From JBDHWG01 sp046328525 (lineage in GTDB: Bacteria; Chloroflexota; Anaerolineae; Epilineales; JAHCIE01): DNA of 64,000 nt. The stretch spans positions 186,001-250,000 of the forward strand of contig JAXLWK010000009.1 in the NCBI GenBank assembly GCA_046328525.1, written 5' to 3'. The position numbers and the translations under genes were made by a program. The notes below the pieces were generated by a model. That model saw only the letters and a program-made list of their open reading frames with translations. It did not search any database and was not told the DNA's origin. Below, piece by piece: positions 1-7,997 of the stretch (within the stretch, counting starts at the first letter, position 1; the number at the start of each line of letters is the position of its first letter).

Positions 1-610
1 CCAGGATCGGGTTCTGGACCGAGTTGTCGGGCAGTGCGGCGTATTCCTTCGCTTTCCAGGCGACGCTCTTGGCGGCGTCCTGCGGCAGCGTCACGCCGAC
101 CTGGTGGTTGGGGTCGAAGAAGATGGTGTAGCCGTTGGTGAAGTTGAATGGGGCCGCGTCCGCGCCGCAGTTGTCGCAGCGCACCGCCGTCTGGCCGATG
201 CCCTCCAGGTGTGTCGCCGGGTAGAGCGCGCCACATTGCGGGCACTTGCCCGCGACGTAGGGGTCGCCCAGGAAGCGCCCGGCCATGAACATATCGTTGC
301 CGGAGGCCGTCGCCAGCGAGGTCACGCTAATGTCGAGAATACGAATGGCGATGGCGTCGCCGACCTCCGCCCCCTCGACGTACACCGGCCGCGTCACCTC
401 GTGGCCGCCGCGGATGGCCGGCGTGATCATCGGCCCCCAGCAGCCGGGCGCGGTGTTGGCGACGATGTGGCCGCCGTCCTTGACGGGGCCAAGCATGGGC
501 TGGCCGGGGTCGAGGATGCCGTTGGTGTACTGGTCCACAAACACGGTGCGGTGCGCGCCACCCTCGGTAGGTTGGGTAACAACGGGAATGTCAGAGACAG
601 GAGCAGTCAT
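1..610 (-). CDS. Acetamidase/formamidase family protein (3' end outside window)
   Basis: This is the N-terminal 203 residues of an acetamidase/formamidase (FmdA_AmdA) family protein, which hydrolyses small amides to ammonia and an acid; the gene runs off the left edge. The ATG at 610 follows an AGGAGG site five bases upstream. The segment GGHIVANTAPGCWGPMI near residues 47-63 is typical of the family. A CPQC pair (Cys123, Cys126) and a CDNC pair (Cys145, Cys148) form an apparent four-cysteine zinc-ribbon insertion. The gene lies 46 bases downstream of a MoaD-like gene and probably shares its promoter. The substrate is unknown. Confidence 0.85.
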   Translation of the reverse strand, partial: MTAPVSDIPVVTQPTEGGAHRTVFVDQYTNGILDPGQPMLGPVKDGGHIVANTAPGCWGPMITPAIRGGHEVTRPVYVEGAEVGDAIAIRILDISVTSLATASGNDMFMAGRFLGDPYVAGKCPQCGALYPATHLEGIGQTAVRCDNCGADAAPFNFTNGYTIFFDPNHQVGVTLPQDAAKSVAWKAKEYAALPDNSVQNPIL

Positions 611-656
611 TGATCCTCCTCATGCGAGTGTAGGGTTGCTCTGAAAACGGGGGCTG

Positions 657-902
657 CTAAAGCCCCCCGGCGACGGGAAGCAAAAGCGCGACCTCCCGGT
701 CGGGGGGCAGACTGGCGGTGGAACAGACGTACTGGCCGTTAATGACGGCCAACGCTGTTGAGAGGCGGGGCGCGTTGGGGTAGGCAGCGTGGAGTTGGGA
801 CATCAGGTCCGCAACGGTCGCGCCCTCTGGCACATTCACCGAGAGGCGCGGCGCGCCGATCTCCTGCGCCAGACCAGCGCTGAATCGAACAGGCACTTGC
901 AT
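657..902 (-). CDS. MoaD/ThiS-type ubiquitin-like sulfur carrier
   Basis: An 81-residue beta-grasp protein of the MoaD/ThiS class. These carry sulfur as a C-terminal thiocarboxylate made by an E1-like enzyme. The hydrophobic pattern, the central VPEGATVADL segment and the Gly-Gly tail fit the family. The ATG at 902 is preferred over an upstream start at 980 because GGAGGG lies just before it. The protein ends VAGGL, so one Leu follows the diglycine; in related systems such a tail has to be removed before activation. No adenylyltransferase or molybdenum enzyme lies beside it, so its client pathway is not shown by context. Confidence 0.75.
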   Translation of the reverse strand: MQVPVRFSAGLAQEIGAPRLSVNVPEGATVADLMSQLHAAYPNAPRLSTALAVINGQYVCSTASLPPDREVALLLPVAGGL

Positions 903-951
903 AGAGGCCCTCCGTGGGAAAGCTCGGGGCAAGCAAATGAAGCCTGAGCAT

Positions 952-980
952 AGTATAGGACCGCCGCCAGGCGCAGGCAA
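952..980 (-). promoter_or_regulatory. Sigma-70 promoter for the MoaD-like gene
   Basis: On the minus strand TTGCCT (975-980) is followed after 17 bases by TATACT (952-957), about 50 bases upstream of the start at 902. It lies beyond the stop of the P-loop gene, so the MoaD and amidase genes can be transcribed separately from the transporter genes. Confidence 0.6.
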
Positions 981-989
981 GTGGTGGTG

Positions 990-1619
990 TCAGTCCGGCA
1001 GGGTGAGGCCGCCTGTGCCTTCGAGCCAGTCGGCGATCCGCTCCACGGCGCGCGGGATGTCGTTGTCGGAGATGTCAATCTGCAGGCAAGGCAGCAACGA
1101 GGCGGCCACCAGGCGCTCCATCAGCGCCTGCTCCTCGACAAAGCGCGTCAGATCGTCGTATTGAGACGGGTTGCCGGAAACTTTCAGGCGCTCGCGGCGT
1201 GCGGCGGCGAACGACTCGGGCGTGCGGGTGCAAAAGATCAGGCGGAAGTTGAGCGGCAGCAGGCGCTCTTCGAGCCAGCGGAAGTCATAGGCTTTCCGGT
1301 AGGTTTCGAGCTGATAGGCCTGGGTCGAGATATGAAAGCGGTCTACGATCCAGGAGTAGTAACGCTGCAGCTCGAACAGGCGCACCCACGTGGCGTAGGT
1401 CTCCATCGCCAGCGCCTCTTCCCGCGGCTCGAAGTTGATCAGTCCTCGTCCCCACGGGACGTTGGTGAACGCGCACCACTCGCCAGAGATGAGCGGCGAG
1501 TGGTAGCGGTACTTACGCGGGCCGACGACGCGAGGATGCTCGTTGAGCGCGAAAGCGATATCGGTCTTGAACGTCAGGCGCGTGCCTTCGAGAATGACTT
1601 TTGGCGTCAGTTTAGCCAT
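990..1619 (-). CDS. Nucleotide-kinase-like P-loop protein of unknown function
   Basis: A 209-residue protein. The middle and C-terminal part (IVDRFHIST near residue 92, RLIFCTRTPESFAAAR near 129-144, KVSGNPSQYDDL near 148-159) resembles lid and helical parts of deoxynucleoside or thymidylate kinases. The N-terminal EGTRLTFKTDIA sits where a Walker A loop belongs, but Phe occupies the place of the Gly before Lys-Thr, so nucleotide binding is uncertain. It begins three bases after the permease stop, which suggests cotranscription with the importer. Substrate and role are unknown. Confidence 0.6.
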   Translation of the reverse strand: MAKLTPKVILEGTRLTFKTDIAFALNEHPRVVGPRKYRYHSPLISGEWCAFTNVPWGRGLINFEPREEALAMETYATWVRLFELQRYYSWIVDRFHISTQAYQLETYRKAYDFRWLEERLLPLNFRLIFCTRTPESFAAARRERLKVSGNPSQYDDLTRFVEEQALMERLVAASLLPCLQIDISDNDIPRAVERIADWLEGTGGLTLPD

Positions 1620-1622
1620 AGG

Positions 1623-2498
1623 TTAGCGGCGTTCCGCCAGCCCGTCGGCGATGAGACTCAAGGCAACGCCGACGACGAGCAGCGCCAGGCCGGGAATGGT
1701 TGCCATCCACGGCGCTTGTAGCAAGAACTGGCGGCCCTCGGCGATCATCGCGCCCCACTCCGGCGTCGGCGGCTGCGGGCCGAGGCCCAGGAAGCTGAGG
1801 GTTGCGCCGGTGAGGATGGCGAGCACCATGCCGGTGAAGACGTAGATGAGCGCCGGCGCGGTGACGTTGGGCAGGATATGGCGGCGCAGGATGCGCGGGG
1901 TGTCACAGCCGGTGGACTTCGCTGCCTGGACGTATTCCAGGTTGCGCGTCGCCAGGGTCTGCCCGCGCACCAGGCGCGAGTAGGGTATCCAGCCGACAAC
2001 CGCGACGGCGATGTACAGGTTGGTGAGGCCCGGCCCCAGGACGGCCATGATGGCGATGACCAGGATGAGGAAGGGAAAGGCCATCAGCACGTCCACGACA
2101 CGCATCACCGCCGTATCCGTCTTCCCGCCCATGTAGCCGGCCATGATGCCGATGAAGATGCCGAAGAAGAACGGGAACAGCACCGAGATGAACCCGATCT
2201 GCAGGTCAAGCCGCGCGCCGTAGATGATGCGGGACCAGACGTCGCGCCCGAAGTTGTCGGTGCCGAGGATGTGGCCGGGGCTGAACGGCGGGAGGAACGA
2301 GTCGTTGAGGCTCTGCTCGATGGGGCTGTATGGCGTCAGCAGCGGCGCGGCGATCGCGCCGAGGATGATGAGGGCGAGCATGATCAGCCCCGCCAGGAGT
2401 GTCGGGTTGAGGCCGCGGCGTTCCAGGCGCAGCCGCAGGCTTGGGCGATAGGGCTTGACGGACGCGCCGGCCGGAGTGTTCAGGGCTTGCTCAGTCAT
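1623..2498 (-). CDS. Peptide/nickel-type ABC transporter permease (DppC-like)
   Basis: A 291-residue inner-membrane permease of the DppC/OppC class, the second membrane subunit of a family-5 ABC importer. A short polar N-terminus is followed by a first hydrophobic helix (about 36-58), the periplasmic segment with HILGTDNFGRDVWSR (about 86-100) that marks DppC proteins, and further helices. The cytoplasmic coupling segment reads YVQAAKSTGCDTPRILRRHILPN. Its start overlaps the DppB-like stop by eight bases, indicating translational coupling. No ATPase subunit is present in the window, so energy must come from a subunit encoded elsewhere. Confidence 0.9.
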   Translation of the reverse strand: MTEQALNTPAGASVKPYRPSLRLRLERRGLNPTLLAGLIMLALIILGAIAAPLLTPYSPIEQSLNDSFLPPFSPGHILGTDNFGRDVWSRIIYGARLDLQIGFISVLFPFFFGIFIGIMAGYMGGKTDTAVMRVVDVLMAFPFLILVIAIMAVLGPGLTNLYIAVAVVGWIPYSRLVRGQTLATRNLEYVQAAKSTGCDTPRILRRHILPNVTAPALIYVFTGMVLAILTGATLSFLGLGPQPPTPEWGAMIAEGRQFLLQAPWMATIPGLALLVVGVALSLIADGLAERR

Positions 2499-3432
2499 AC
2501 GTCACCCGTGGGTCGAGGAAGGAATACGACAGATCAACGAACAGGTTGACGATGATCACCAGCGCGGCGCTGATGACAACAATCGCCTGCACGACGGGAT
2601 AGTCGCGGCCGGTGATGGACTGCACCAGGAGCTGCCCCATGCCCGGAATGGCGAACACCGTCTCGACGACGACCGCGCCGCCGACAAGCGCGCCAAATTG
2701 CAGGCCGAAGATCGTCACAACCGGCAGGAGCGCGTTCCGCAGCACGTGCCCGGTCAGGATCCCGGTCTCGCTGACACCCTTGGCCCGCGCTGTCCGCACA
2801 TAGTCGTCGCGATTGACGCTGATAATCTGGCCGCGCAAATTGCGGATGAGGATGGCCGACAGCGGCAGCGCCAGGGCCAGGGCCGGCAGGAACAGATACC
2901 AGAGGTGATCGGTGAACGTCTCGCCGAAGCCGCCGACGGGGAACCAGCGCAGCCGCAGCGCGAACAGCAGAATCAGCAGGATGCCGAGCCAGAAGCCGGG
3001 CATCGTCAGCATGACCAGGAACGAGACGCGAATGGCGTGATCGGCGACGCGCCCGTGGTTCATTGCCGCAATGAGGGCAAACACCAGGGTGAAGAGCGCC
3101 GCCATCCCCATCGCATACATCGCCAGGCCGATAGACGTCGGCACGCGCTTCCAGACGAGGTCGCTCACCGGCTGGCGGTAGAGGAGCGACTGCCCCAGGT
3201 CGCCGCGCACGAAGCCGGTGACGAAGCGCACGTACTGCTCCGGCACCGGCCGGTTCAGCCCCAGCTGCTCGCGCAGCTCGGCGGCCTTCTCCTCCGTCGC
3301 CCGGTCGCCGAGGATCATGAAGGCAGGGTCGCCGGGCAGCACGCGCACCATCCCAAAAATGAGAATGGTGACGCCGAACAGCACGAAGATTGCCAGCAAG
3401 AGACGATTGCGGATGTACAGGGAGCGTCCCAT
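2491..3432 (-). CDS. Peptide/nickel-type ABC transporter permease (DppB-like)
   Basis: A 313-residue DppB/OppB-class permease. The N-terminal helix is followed by VRVLPGDPAFMILGDRAT (about 28-45), a typical DppB segment, then further membrane helices and the coupling loop DYVRTARAKGVSETGILTGHVLRN. It pairs with the DppC-like protein to form the membrane channel of the importer. It sits between the binding-protein gene upstream and the second permease downstream. A strong hairpin in the 65-base gap upstream may set different mRNA levels for the binding protein and the permeases. Confidence 0.9.
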   Translation of the reverse strand: MGRSLYIRNRLLLAIFVLFGVTILIFGMVRVLPGDPAFMILGDRATEEKAAELREQLGLNRPVPEQYVRFVTGFVRGDLGQSLLYRQPVSDLVWKRVPTSIGLAMYAMGMAALFTLVFALIAAMNHGRVADHAIRVSFLVMLTMPGFWLGILLILLFALRLRWFPVGGFGETFTDHLWYLFLPALALALPLSAILIRNLRGQIISVNRDDYVRTARAKGVSETGILTGHVLRNALLPVVTIFGLQFGALVGGAVVVETVFAIPGMGQLLVQSITGRDYPVVQAIVVISAALVIIVNLFVDLSYSFLDPRVTYD

Positions 3433-3447
3433 AGGCTACACACCTCG

Positions 3448-3480
3448 CGTAGCGACTCCCGCGATGCGGGAGTCGCTACG
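3448..3480. repeat. Perfect 15-bp inverted repeat between binding protein and permease genes
   Basis: Arms 3448-3462 (CGTAGCGACTCCCGC) and 3466-3480 are exact reverse complements separated by GAT. Placed between the lipoprotein and permease genes of one operon, it can act as an mRNA-stabilising or partial terminator hairpin, and it may also belong to the interspersed palindromes seen elsewhere in the window. Confidence 0.7.
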
Positions 3481-3497
3481 ACGCCTGTGTTCCTCAG

Positions 3498-5156
3498 CTA
3501 CTTGTTGAGCTTGACGTCTTCGAAGCGGTAGTAGGACAGACCGTCAATGAAGAAGTCCTTGACGTAGTCACGCCAGCCGGCCGTCGCGCCGAGGTACACC
3601 AGCGGGATGAACGGGGCGTCGTCCTGATACATCTTCTGAATGTCGTGGTACATCTGCTCGCGCTTCTTGGGGTCCTGCTCCAGGTCGGCCTTCGTGATCA
3701 TCTCGTTCAACGCGGGGTTGTTGTAGCGCGTCCAGTAGGCGAACGTGCCGCCATCGCCGCGCAGACCGTAGTTCACGATCTGGGTCGGGTCGTTCATGTC
3801 GTTGGTCCAGCCGGTCGGCTGCGACCAGTAGTTGCCTTCGCGGTACGCCTGGCGCGCCACGGCCGTCTCGACGTTCTGGATGTCCACGTCCACGCCGATC
3901 TTCGACCAGGCGTCCTTGAGGATGACGGCGGTGTTGGCGAAGTTGGTGTTGCCCGACCGCACCTGCATCGGGAGCTTGAAGCCGGTGGGGGCCGACGACT
4001 CCTTCATGAGTTGCTTGGCCTTTTCCAGGTCATACGGGTAGCCCGCGAGGTTCGGGTCCCAGTACGTCCCGGCCGGGATCGGCGAGTTCTGGGGCTTGGC
4101 CTGGCCGAAGTAGACGTTCTTGATGATGGCGTCCTTCGGCGTCGCGTAGGCCAGCGCCTGGCGCACCTTGACGTCGTCGAGCGGCTTCTGCTTGTTGTTG
4201 AGCATGATGAACGCCGTCTGCTGAATGTCGAACGTCTGCGCCTTGGTGCCCGGCGACGCATTCAGCGTGTCAATCTGGCTGAACGGCACGAAGTCAATGA
4301 CGTCGGTCTCGCCGCCCTGGAGCTTGAGCACGCGGGTGTTGTCGTCGGGGATGTACTCAATGCGCACCTCGTCCACATCGGGCTTCCCCTTCCAGTAGTT
4401 GGGGTTGCGCTTGAGGATCAGCGGGTCGCCCTTCTTCCAACCGTCCACCGAGTACGCGCCGCTGCCCTTGGTCTTCCAGGCGTTCGCGTTGTCGAAGTCC
4501 TTCGCCTCGCTCGCCTTCACCATGTCCGCCGGCAGGACGCCGCCGGAGAACATCGCCAGGACGGACAGGAGCGGCGCGTAGGGCTGCGAGAGGACGATCT
4601 TGACGGTCTTGTCGTCCGTCGCCTCGACGCTCTTGATGGCCTTGTAGTTGTCCTTCCACACGCTCTTCTCGCTGCTGCGCGCCGCGTTCAGCGACGCGGC
4701 CACGTCCGACGCCTTCAGGGGCGAGCCGTCGGAGAACTTCAAGCCGTCCCGCAGGTGGAACGTCCAGGTGAGGCCGTCGCTGCTGGTGTCCCACTTCTCC
4801 GCCAACGCCGGCTCGACCCCCTTACCGTCCTTCGTGGGGCGGAGGAGCGAGTCGTAAACGTTGAGCGAGATGAACAGGGCCGGGTTGTCGTCAACCTGCC
4901 ACGGGATGAACGGGCTGAACGGCTCGGAGTTGCGGGCCATCTTCAGGACTTTGCCGCCAGACGCGGGGGCGGCGGGCTGGGCAGCCTTCTGGGCGGGCTG
5001 CGCCTGGGCAGCCGGCTGAGCAGCCGTCGCCTGGGCGGCGGGTTGAGCGGGGGCCTGCGCCGGCGCCGTTGGGGCGCTGCTGCACGCCGCGACGCCAATG
5101 GCGATCGCGACGACGGCGAAAAGGCTCACCCACCATTTCGTAGCGTTCCTTCGCAT
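3498..5156 (-). CDS. Peptide-type ABC transporter substrate-binding lipoprotein
   Basis: A 552-residue extracytoplasmic solute-binding protein of family 5 (DppA/OppA class). The ATG at 5156 is chosen because AAGGAG lies seven bases upstream; a GTG at 5171 is possible but poorly spaced. The signal peptide ends in a lipobox VAAC with Cys25, so the mature protein is a membrane-anchored lipoprotein. A Pro/Ala/Gln-rich tether (about 30-70) precedes the binding domain. Segments such as WTFHLRDGLKFSDGSPLKASDV (given here only by its ends WTFHLRDG and SDGSPLKASDV) and VRQALAYATPKDAI are family hallmarks. First gene of the importer operon; ligand unknown (peptide, sugar or metal chelate). Confidence 0.9.
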   Translation of the reverse strand: MRRNATKWWVSLFAVVAIAIGVAACSSAPTAPAQAPAQPAAQATAAQPAAQAQPAQKAAQPAAPASGGKVLKMARNSEPFSPFIPWQVDDNPALFISLNVYDSLLRPTKDGKGVEPALAEKWDTSSDGLTWTFHLRDGLKFSDGSPLKASDVAASLNAARSSEKSVWKDNYKAIKSVEATDDKTVKIVLSQPYAPLLSVLAMFSGGVLPADMVKASEAKDFDNANAWKTKGSGAYSVDGWKKGDPLILKRNPNYWKGKPDVDEVRIEYIPDDNTRVLKLQGGETDVIDFVPFSQIDTLNASPGTKAQTFDIQQTAFIMLNNKQKPLDDVKVRQALAYATPKDAIIKNVYFGQAKPQNSPIPAGTYWDPNLAGYPYDLEKAKQLMKESSAPTGFKLPMQVRSGNTNFANTAVILKDAWSKIGVDVDIQNVETAVARQAYREGNYWSQPTGWTNDMNDPTQIVNYGLRGDGGTFAYWTRYNNPALNEMITKADLEQDPKKREQMYHDIQKMYQDDAPFIPLVYLGATAGWRDYVKDFFIDGLSYYRFEDVKLNK

Positions 5157-5219
5157 GGGCTTCTCCTTCACTCCTAATGCTGGTGGTAGGGTCCAGGCAG
5201 CGGACCTGATAGCCGCTGG

Positions 5220-5247
5220 ATTATAGCGAGAACGCTTCGAGCGTCAA
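5220..5247 (-). promoter_or_regulatory. Sigma-70 promoter of the importer operon
   Basis: Minus-strand TTGACG (5242-5247), a 16-base spacer and TATAAT (5220-5225), about 65 bases upstream of the lipoprotein start. Near-consensus, and the only good promoter upstream of the four-gene run. Confidence 0.75.
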
Positions 5248-5307
5248 ATCAGGGGCAAGGTTACGTCGAATGTCGACGCAACGAGCCGCGAGCGCGTGGA
5301 CCGACTC

Positions 5308-5337
5308 TTGGTCGGGCAAGGGCGAATCTCGTATAAT
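5308..5337 (+). promoter_or_regulatory. Promoter for the small membrane protein and argH
   Basis: TTGGTC (5308-5313), 18 bases, then TATAAT (5332-5337). It is divergent from the importer promoter and lies about 85 bases before the first start codon. Confidence 0.55.
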
Positions 5338-5421
5338 AGGGGGTGTTCCCGTCGGGTTCCTGCTTTCGCACGCTGCACTTTGCGCGCCGGTCGAGCCTCG
5401 CGCGCCTGGAATCGCAGGTCA

Positions 5422-5604
5422 ATGAGCCGATTTGGTCAGCTCGCGTTCCTTTCCTTCATCCTTTACATGTCGTACCGCATCTGGTGGATGGGCGACCGCG
5501 TCGCCGGGCCGGTGGTCGCCTCCGGCATCTGCGTCGGCCTGCTCATCGTACTAGGCGGCGTCGTCTGGTGGGCATGGCGGTACGGCGACCCGAACAAACG
5601 ATAG
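5422..5604 (+). CDS. Small two-helix membrane protein
   Basis: A 60-residue protein starting MSRFGQLAFL, with two hydrophobic segments (about 6-20 and 28-50) and a basic tail ending DPNKR. The start is the ATG at 5422; the longer frame upstream to 5296 has no membrane character and overlaps the promoter region. Only a weak AGG precedes the start. It ends nine bases before argH and would be cotranscribed with it. I do not recognise a family and no function can be assigned from sequence. Confidence 0.55.
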   Translation: MSRFGQLAFLSFILYMSYRIWWMGDRVAGPVVASGICVGLLIVLGGVVWWAWRYGDPNKR

Positions 5605-5613
5605 AGGACGGCC

Positions 5614-6987
5614 ATGAAACTCTGGGGTGGGCGTTTCACCACGCCGACAGATACGCTGATGGAGCGCTTCAACGCCTCCATTCCCTTCGACTGGCGGCTG
5701 TATGACGCCGACATCACCGGCTCCGTCGCCTACGCCCGCGCCCTGGCGCGCAGCGGCCTCGTCACGGACGCTGAAGCCGCAACCCTCATCGAGGGGCTGG
5801 AAACGGTGCGCCGCGAGTTCGCCAACGGCTCCTTCGAGATCAAGCTGTCCGACGAGGATATCCACACGGCGGTCGAGCGGCGGCTGTACGAGCTCGTCGG
5901 CCCCGTCGCTGGCAAGCTCCATACCGGCCGCAGCCGCAACGACCAGGTAGCGACCGACATCCGCCTGTTCGTGCGCGGCGCCGTCCAGCGCCTGATGGCG
6001 GAGATCGGCGAGGTCCAGGATGCCCTCGTGCGCCAGGCCGAAGCCCACCCCGACGTCATCATGCCCGGCTACACCCACCTTCAGCGCGCCCAGCCTGTCC
6101 TGTACGCTCACTGGTCGCTCAGCCACTTCTGGCCGCTCCAGCGCGACCGCGAGCGGTTCGCCGATCTCATCAAGCGGGTTGACGTTCTGCCCCTCGGCGC
6201 CGGCGCCCTCGCCGGCAATGCCCTCGGCGTGGACCGCCTCTTCCTGGCGCAAGAGCTTGGCTTCGTTCGCGTCAGCGAGAACAGCCTGGATGTCGTCGGC
6301 GATCGGGACTTCATCGCCGAGACGCTGTTCGCGGCGGCGCTACTCGGCGTGCATCTCAGCCGCCTGGGCGAAGATATCGTGCTCTACAGCGCCGCCGAAT
6401 TCGGCTTCGTCACCCTGGACGAGGCCTACGCCACCGGGTCGAGCCTGATGCCGCAGAAGCTCAACCCCGACAGCATGGAGCTGATGCGCGGCAAGGCGGC
6501 GCGCCTCGTCGGCAACCTCGTCACCATCCTGACCTTGCTCAAGGGCCTCCCGTCGAGCTACGACAAGGACCTCCAGGAGGACAAGGAACCGCTGTTCGAT
6601 ACCCTGGACACGCTGGAAGTGGCGCTGCCCGTCGCCGCCGGTGTCATCCGCACCATGCGCATCCATCCGCAGCGCATGGCCGCCGCCCTCGACGACGGCA
6701 TGCTGGCAACCGACCTGGCCGACTACCTCGTGCGGCGCGGCGTCCCGTTCCGCGAGAGCCACGGCATCGTCGGCCGCCTCGTCCGCGCGGCGCTGGCGCG
6801 CGGCGTCGCCCTGCGCGACCTGCCCCTCGATGCGTTCCAGCAGGCCGACGAGCGCTTCGCCGACGACGTGTACAGCGTCTTCGACATGCGCCAGTCCGTC
6901 GCGCGGCGCAACGTGCCGGGCGGCACAGCGCCGGACGCTATCGCGCAGCAGATCGTCGAGGCGAAGGCGCGCCTGAAGTCGCTCTAA
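5614..6987 (+). CDS. argH: Argininosuccinate lyase
   Basis: A 457-residue cytosolic enzyme that splits argininosuccinate to arginine and fumarate, the last step of arginine synthesis. It begins MKLWGGRFTTPTD, a near-invariant ArgH start, and carries HTGRSRNDQVATD (about 106-118) and the fumarase/aspartase-superfamily signature GSSLMPQKLNPDSMELMRGK around residue 275, whose Ser is the catalytic base. Full length for the family. Other arginine genes are not adjacent; it follows a small membrane-protein gene in the same transcription unit. Confidence 0.97.
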   Translation: MKLWGGRFTTPTDTLMERFNASIPFDWRLYDADITGSVAYARALARSGLVTDAEAATLIEGLETVRREFANGSFEIKLSDEDIHTAVERRLYELVGPVAGKLHTGRSRNDQVATDIRLFVRGAVQRLMAEIGEVQDALVRQAEAHPDVIMPGYTHLQRAQPVLYAHWSLSHFWPLQRDRERFADLIKRVDVLPLGAGALAGNALGVDRLFLAQELGFVRVSENSLDVVGDRDFIAETLFAAALLGVHLSRLGEDIVLYSAAEFGFVTLDEAYATGSSLMPQKLNPDSMELMRGKAARLVGNLVTILTLLKGLPSSYDKDLQEDKEPLFDTLDTLEVALPVAAGVIRTMRIHPQRMAAALDDGMLATDLADYLVRRGVPFRESHGIVGRLVRAALARGVALRDLPLDAFQQADERFADDVYSVFDMRQSVARRNVPGGTAPDAIAQQIVEAKARLKSL

Positions 6988-7025
6988 AGTTGCAAGGTCA
7001 AGGGGAGTGCGTCCGCAAACAAATG

Positions 7026-7082
7026 TGACAAAGGTTCGAAGAATTCGCCCCGCCGCTGAGCGAAACCTTCGAACCTTTGTCA
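7026..7082. repeat. 16-bp inverted repeat downstream of argH
   Basis: Arms TGACAAAGGTTCGAAG (7026-7041) and its exact complement at 7067-7082 enclose 25 bases. It could terminate the argH transcript but lacks a clean T-run, so an interspersed-repeat origin is equally likely. Confidence 0.6.
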
Positions 7083-7168
7083 AGGGGGGTACTACAGTGT
7101 CTAGAATACGGGCGCGACATTAACGCACCCTTAACAGCGGCTTAGGGGATGATTAAGGCTTGCCCCTG

Positions 7169-7177
7169 TGCTATAAT
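7169..7177 (+). promoter_or_regulatory. Extended -10 promoter element
   Basis: TGCTATAAT (TG at 7169-7170, TATAAT at 7172-7177) lies about 50 bases upstream of the UPF0173 gene. No convincing -35 element is seen, which is normal for extended -10 promoters. Confidence 0.5.
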
Positions 7178-7227
7178 CAGGCCGCCGCGCGACACGACGA
7201 TGTCATTTCAACCCTGAGGAGGCTTCC

Positions 7228-7914
7228 ATGTCTGTTCGCTTTCACTGGCACGGCCACTCCGCCTGGACAATTGAGGCGGGCGGCAAGAAGATTCTCGTGG
7301 ACCCGTTCCTGACCGGCAACCCCACGGCGGACATCGGCCCGGATCAGGTCGAGGCCGACGTCATCCTCCTGACCCACGCCCACGGCGATCACCTGGGCGA
7401 CACCGTCGCCATCGCCAAGCGCACGGGCGCGCCGGTCGTGACGAACAACGAGATCGCCATCTGGCTCGGCAAGCAGGGCATCGGCAATGCTGTCGGCCTC
7501 AACCCGGGCGGCCATTTCAACCTGCCGGTCTGCCGCGTGATGTACACCTTCGCCATTCACAGCTCGTCGTTCCCGGATGGATCCTATGGCGGCGTGGCCG
7601 GCGGCTTCATGATGTACTTCGACGGGCTGACCGTCTACAACTCCGGCGACACGGCCCTGTTCAGCGACATGGCGCTGTTCGGCGAGCGCTACAAGCCGGA
7701 TCTCGCCATGCTGTGCATCGGCGACTACTTCACCATGGGGCCGGACGACTCCATCGCCGCGCTCAAGATGCTCAAGGCCGAATACGTCCTCCCGCAGCAC
7801 TACAACACCTTCCCACCCATCCAGCAAGATGCCAATGCGTGGGCGGAGAAGGTGCGGCATCTCGGCGTCCAGCCGACCGTCCTCCAGCCCGGCGGCGAGT
7901 ACACGAGCAAGTAA
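7228..7914 (+). CDS. UPF0173 metal-dependent hydrolase (metallo-beta-lactamase fold)
   Basis: A 228-residue metallo-beta-lactamase-fold protein of the UPF0173/L-ascorbate-6-phosphate-lactonase-like group. The first metal ligands are in WHGHSAW near the N-terminus, the canonical THAHGDHLGD is near residues 50-59, and later ligands lie in YNSGDTALF and LPQHYNTFPP. GAGGAGG lies upstream of the ATG. Single-gene unit ending in a strong hairpin. Proteins of this group are mostly annotated as hydrolases without a proven substrate, and context does not help here. Confidence 0.9.
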   Translation: MSVRFHWHGHSAWTIEAGGKKILVDPFLTGNPTADIGPDQVEADVILLTHAHGDHLGDTVAIAKRTGAPVVTNNEIAIWLGKQGIGNAVGLNPGGHFNLPVCRVMYTFAIHSSSFPDGSYGGVAGGFMMYFDGLTVYNSGDTALFSDMALFGERYKPDLAMLCIGDYFTMGPDDSIAALKMLKAEYVLPQHYNTFPPIQQDANAWAEKVRHLGVQPTVLQPGGEYTSK

Positions 7915-7938
7915 CGGCCACGCTGGGTGTAGAAAGCG

Positions 7939-7970
7939 CGGGGGATAGGGGCTGATGCCCCTATCCCCCG
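7939..7970 (+). terminator. Hairpin terminator after the UPF0173 gene
   Basis: A perfect 14-bp stem, 7939-7952 with 7957-7970, and a TGAT loop. It is followed by TTCTGTTG rather than a full T-run. Confidence 0.65.
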
Positions 7971-7997
7971 TTCTGTTGAGTTGCGCCTGTGGCAGCA

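Noticed and set aside
3645..5177. Long plus-strand frame opposite the binding lipoprotein
   Set aside because: Val/Leu/Arg-rich shadow of a GC-rich gene with clear family features on the other strand; the same holds for other long antisense frames, for example 9318-11225 and 51351-52670.
7026..7082. GGTTCGAA as the T-loop of a tRNA
   Set aside because: No cloverleaf can be drawn; the motif belongs to a perfect inverted repeat.
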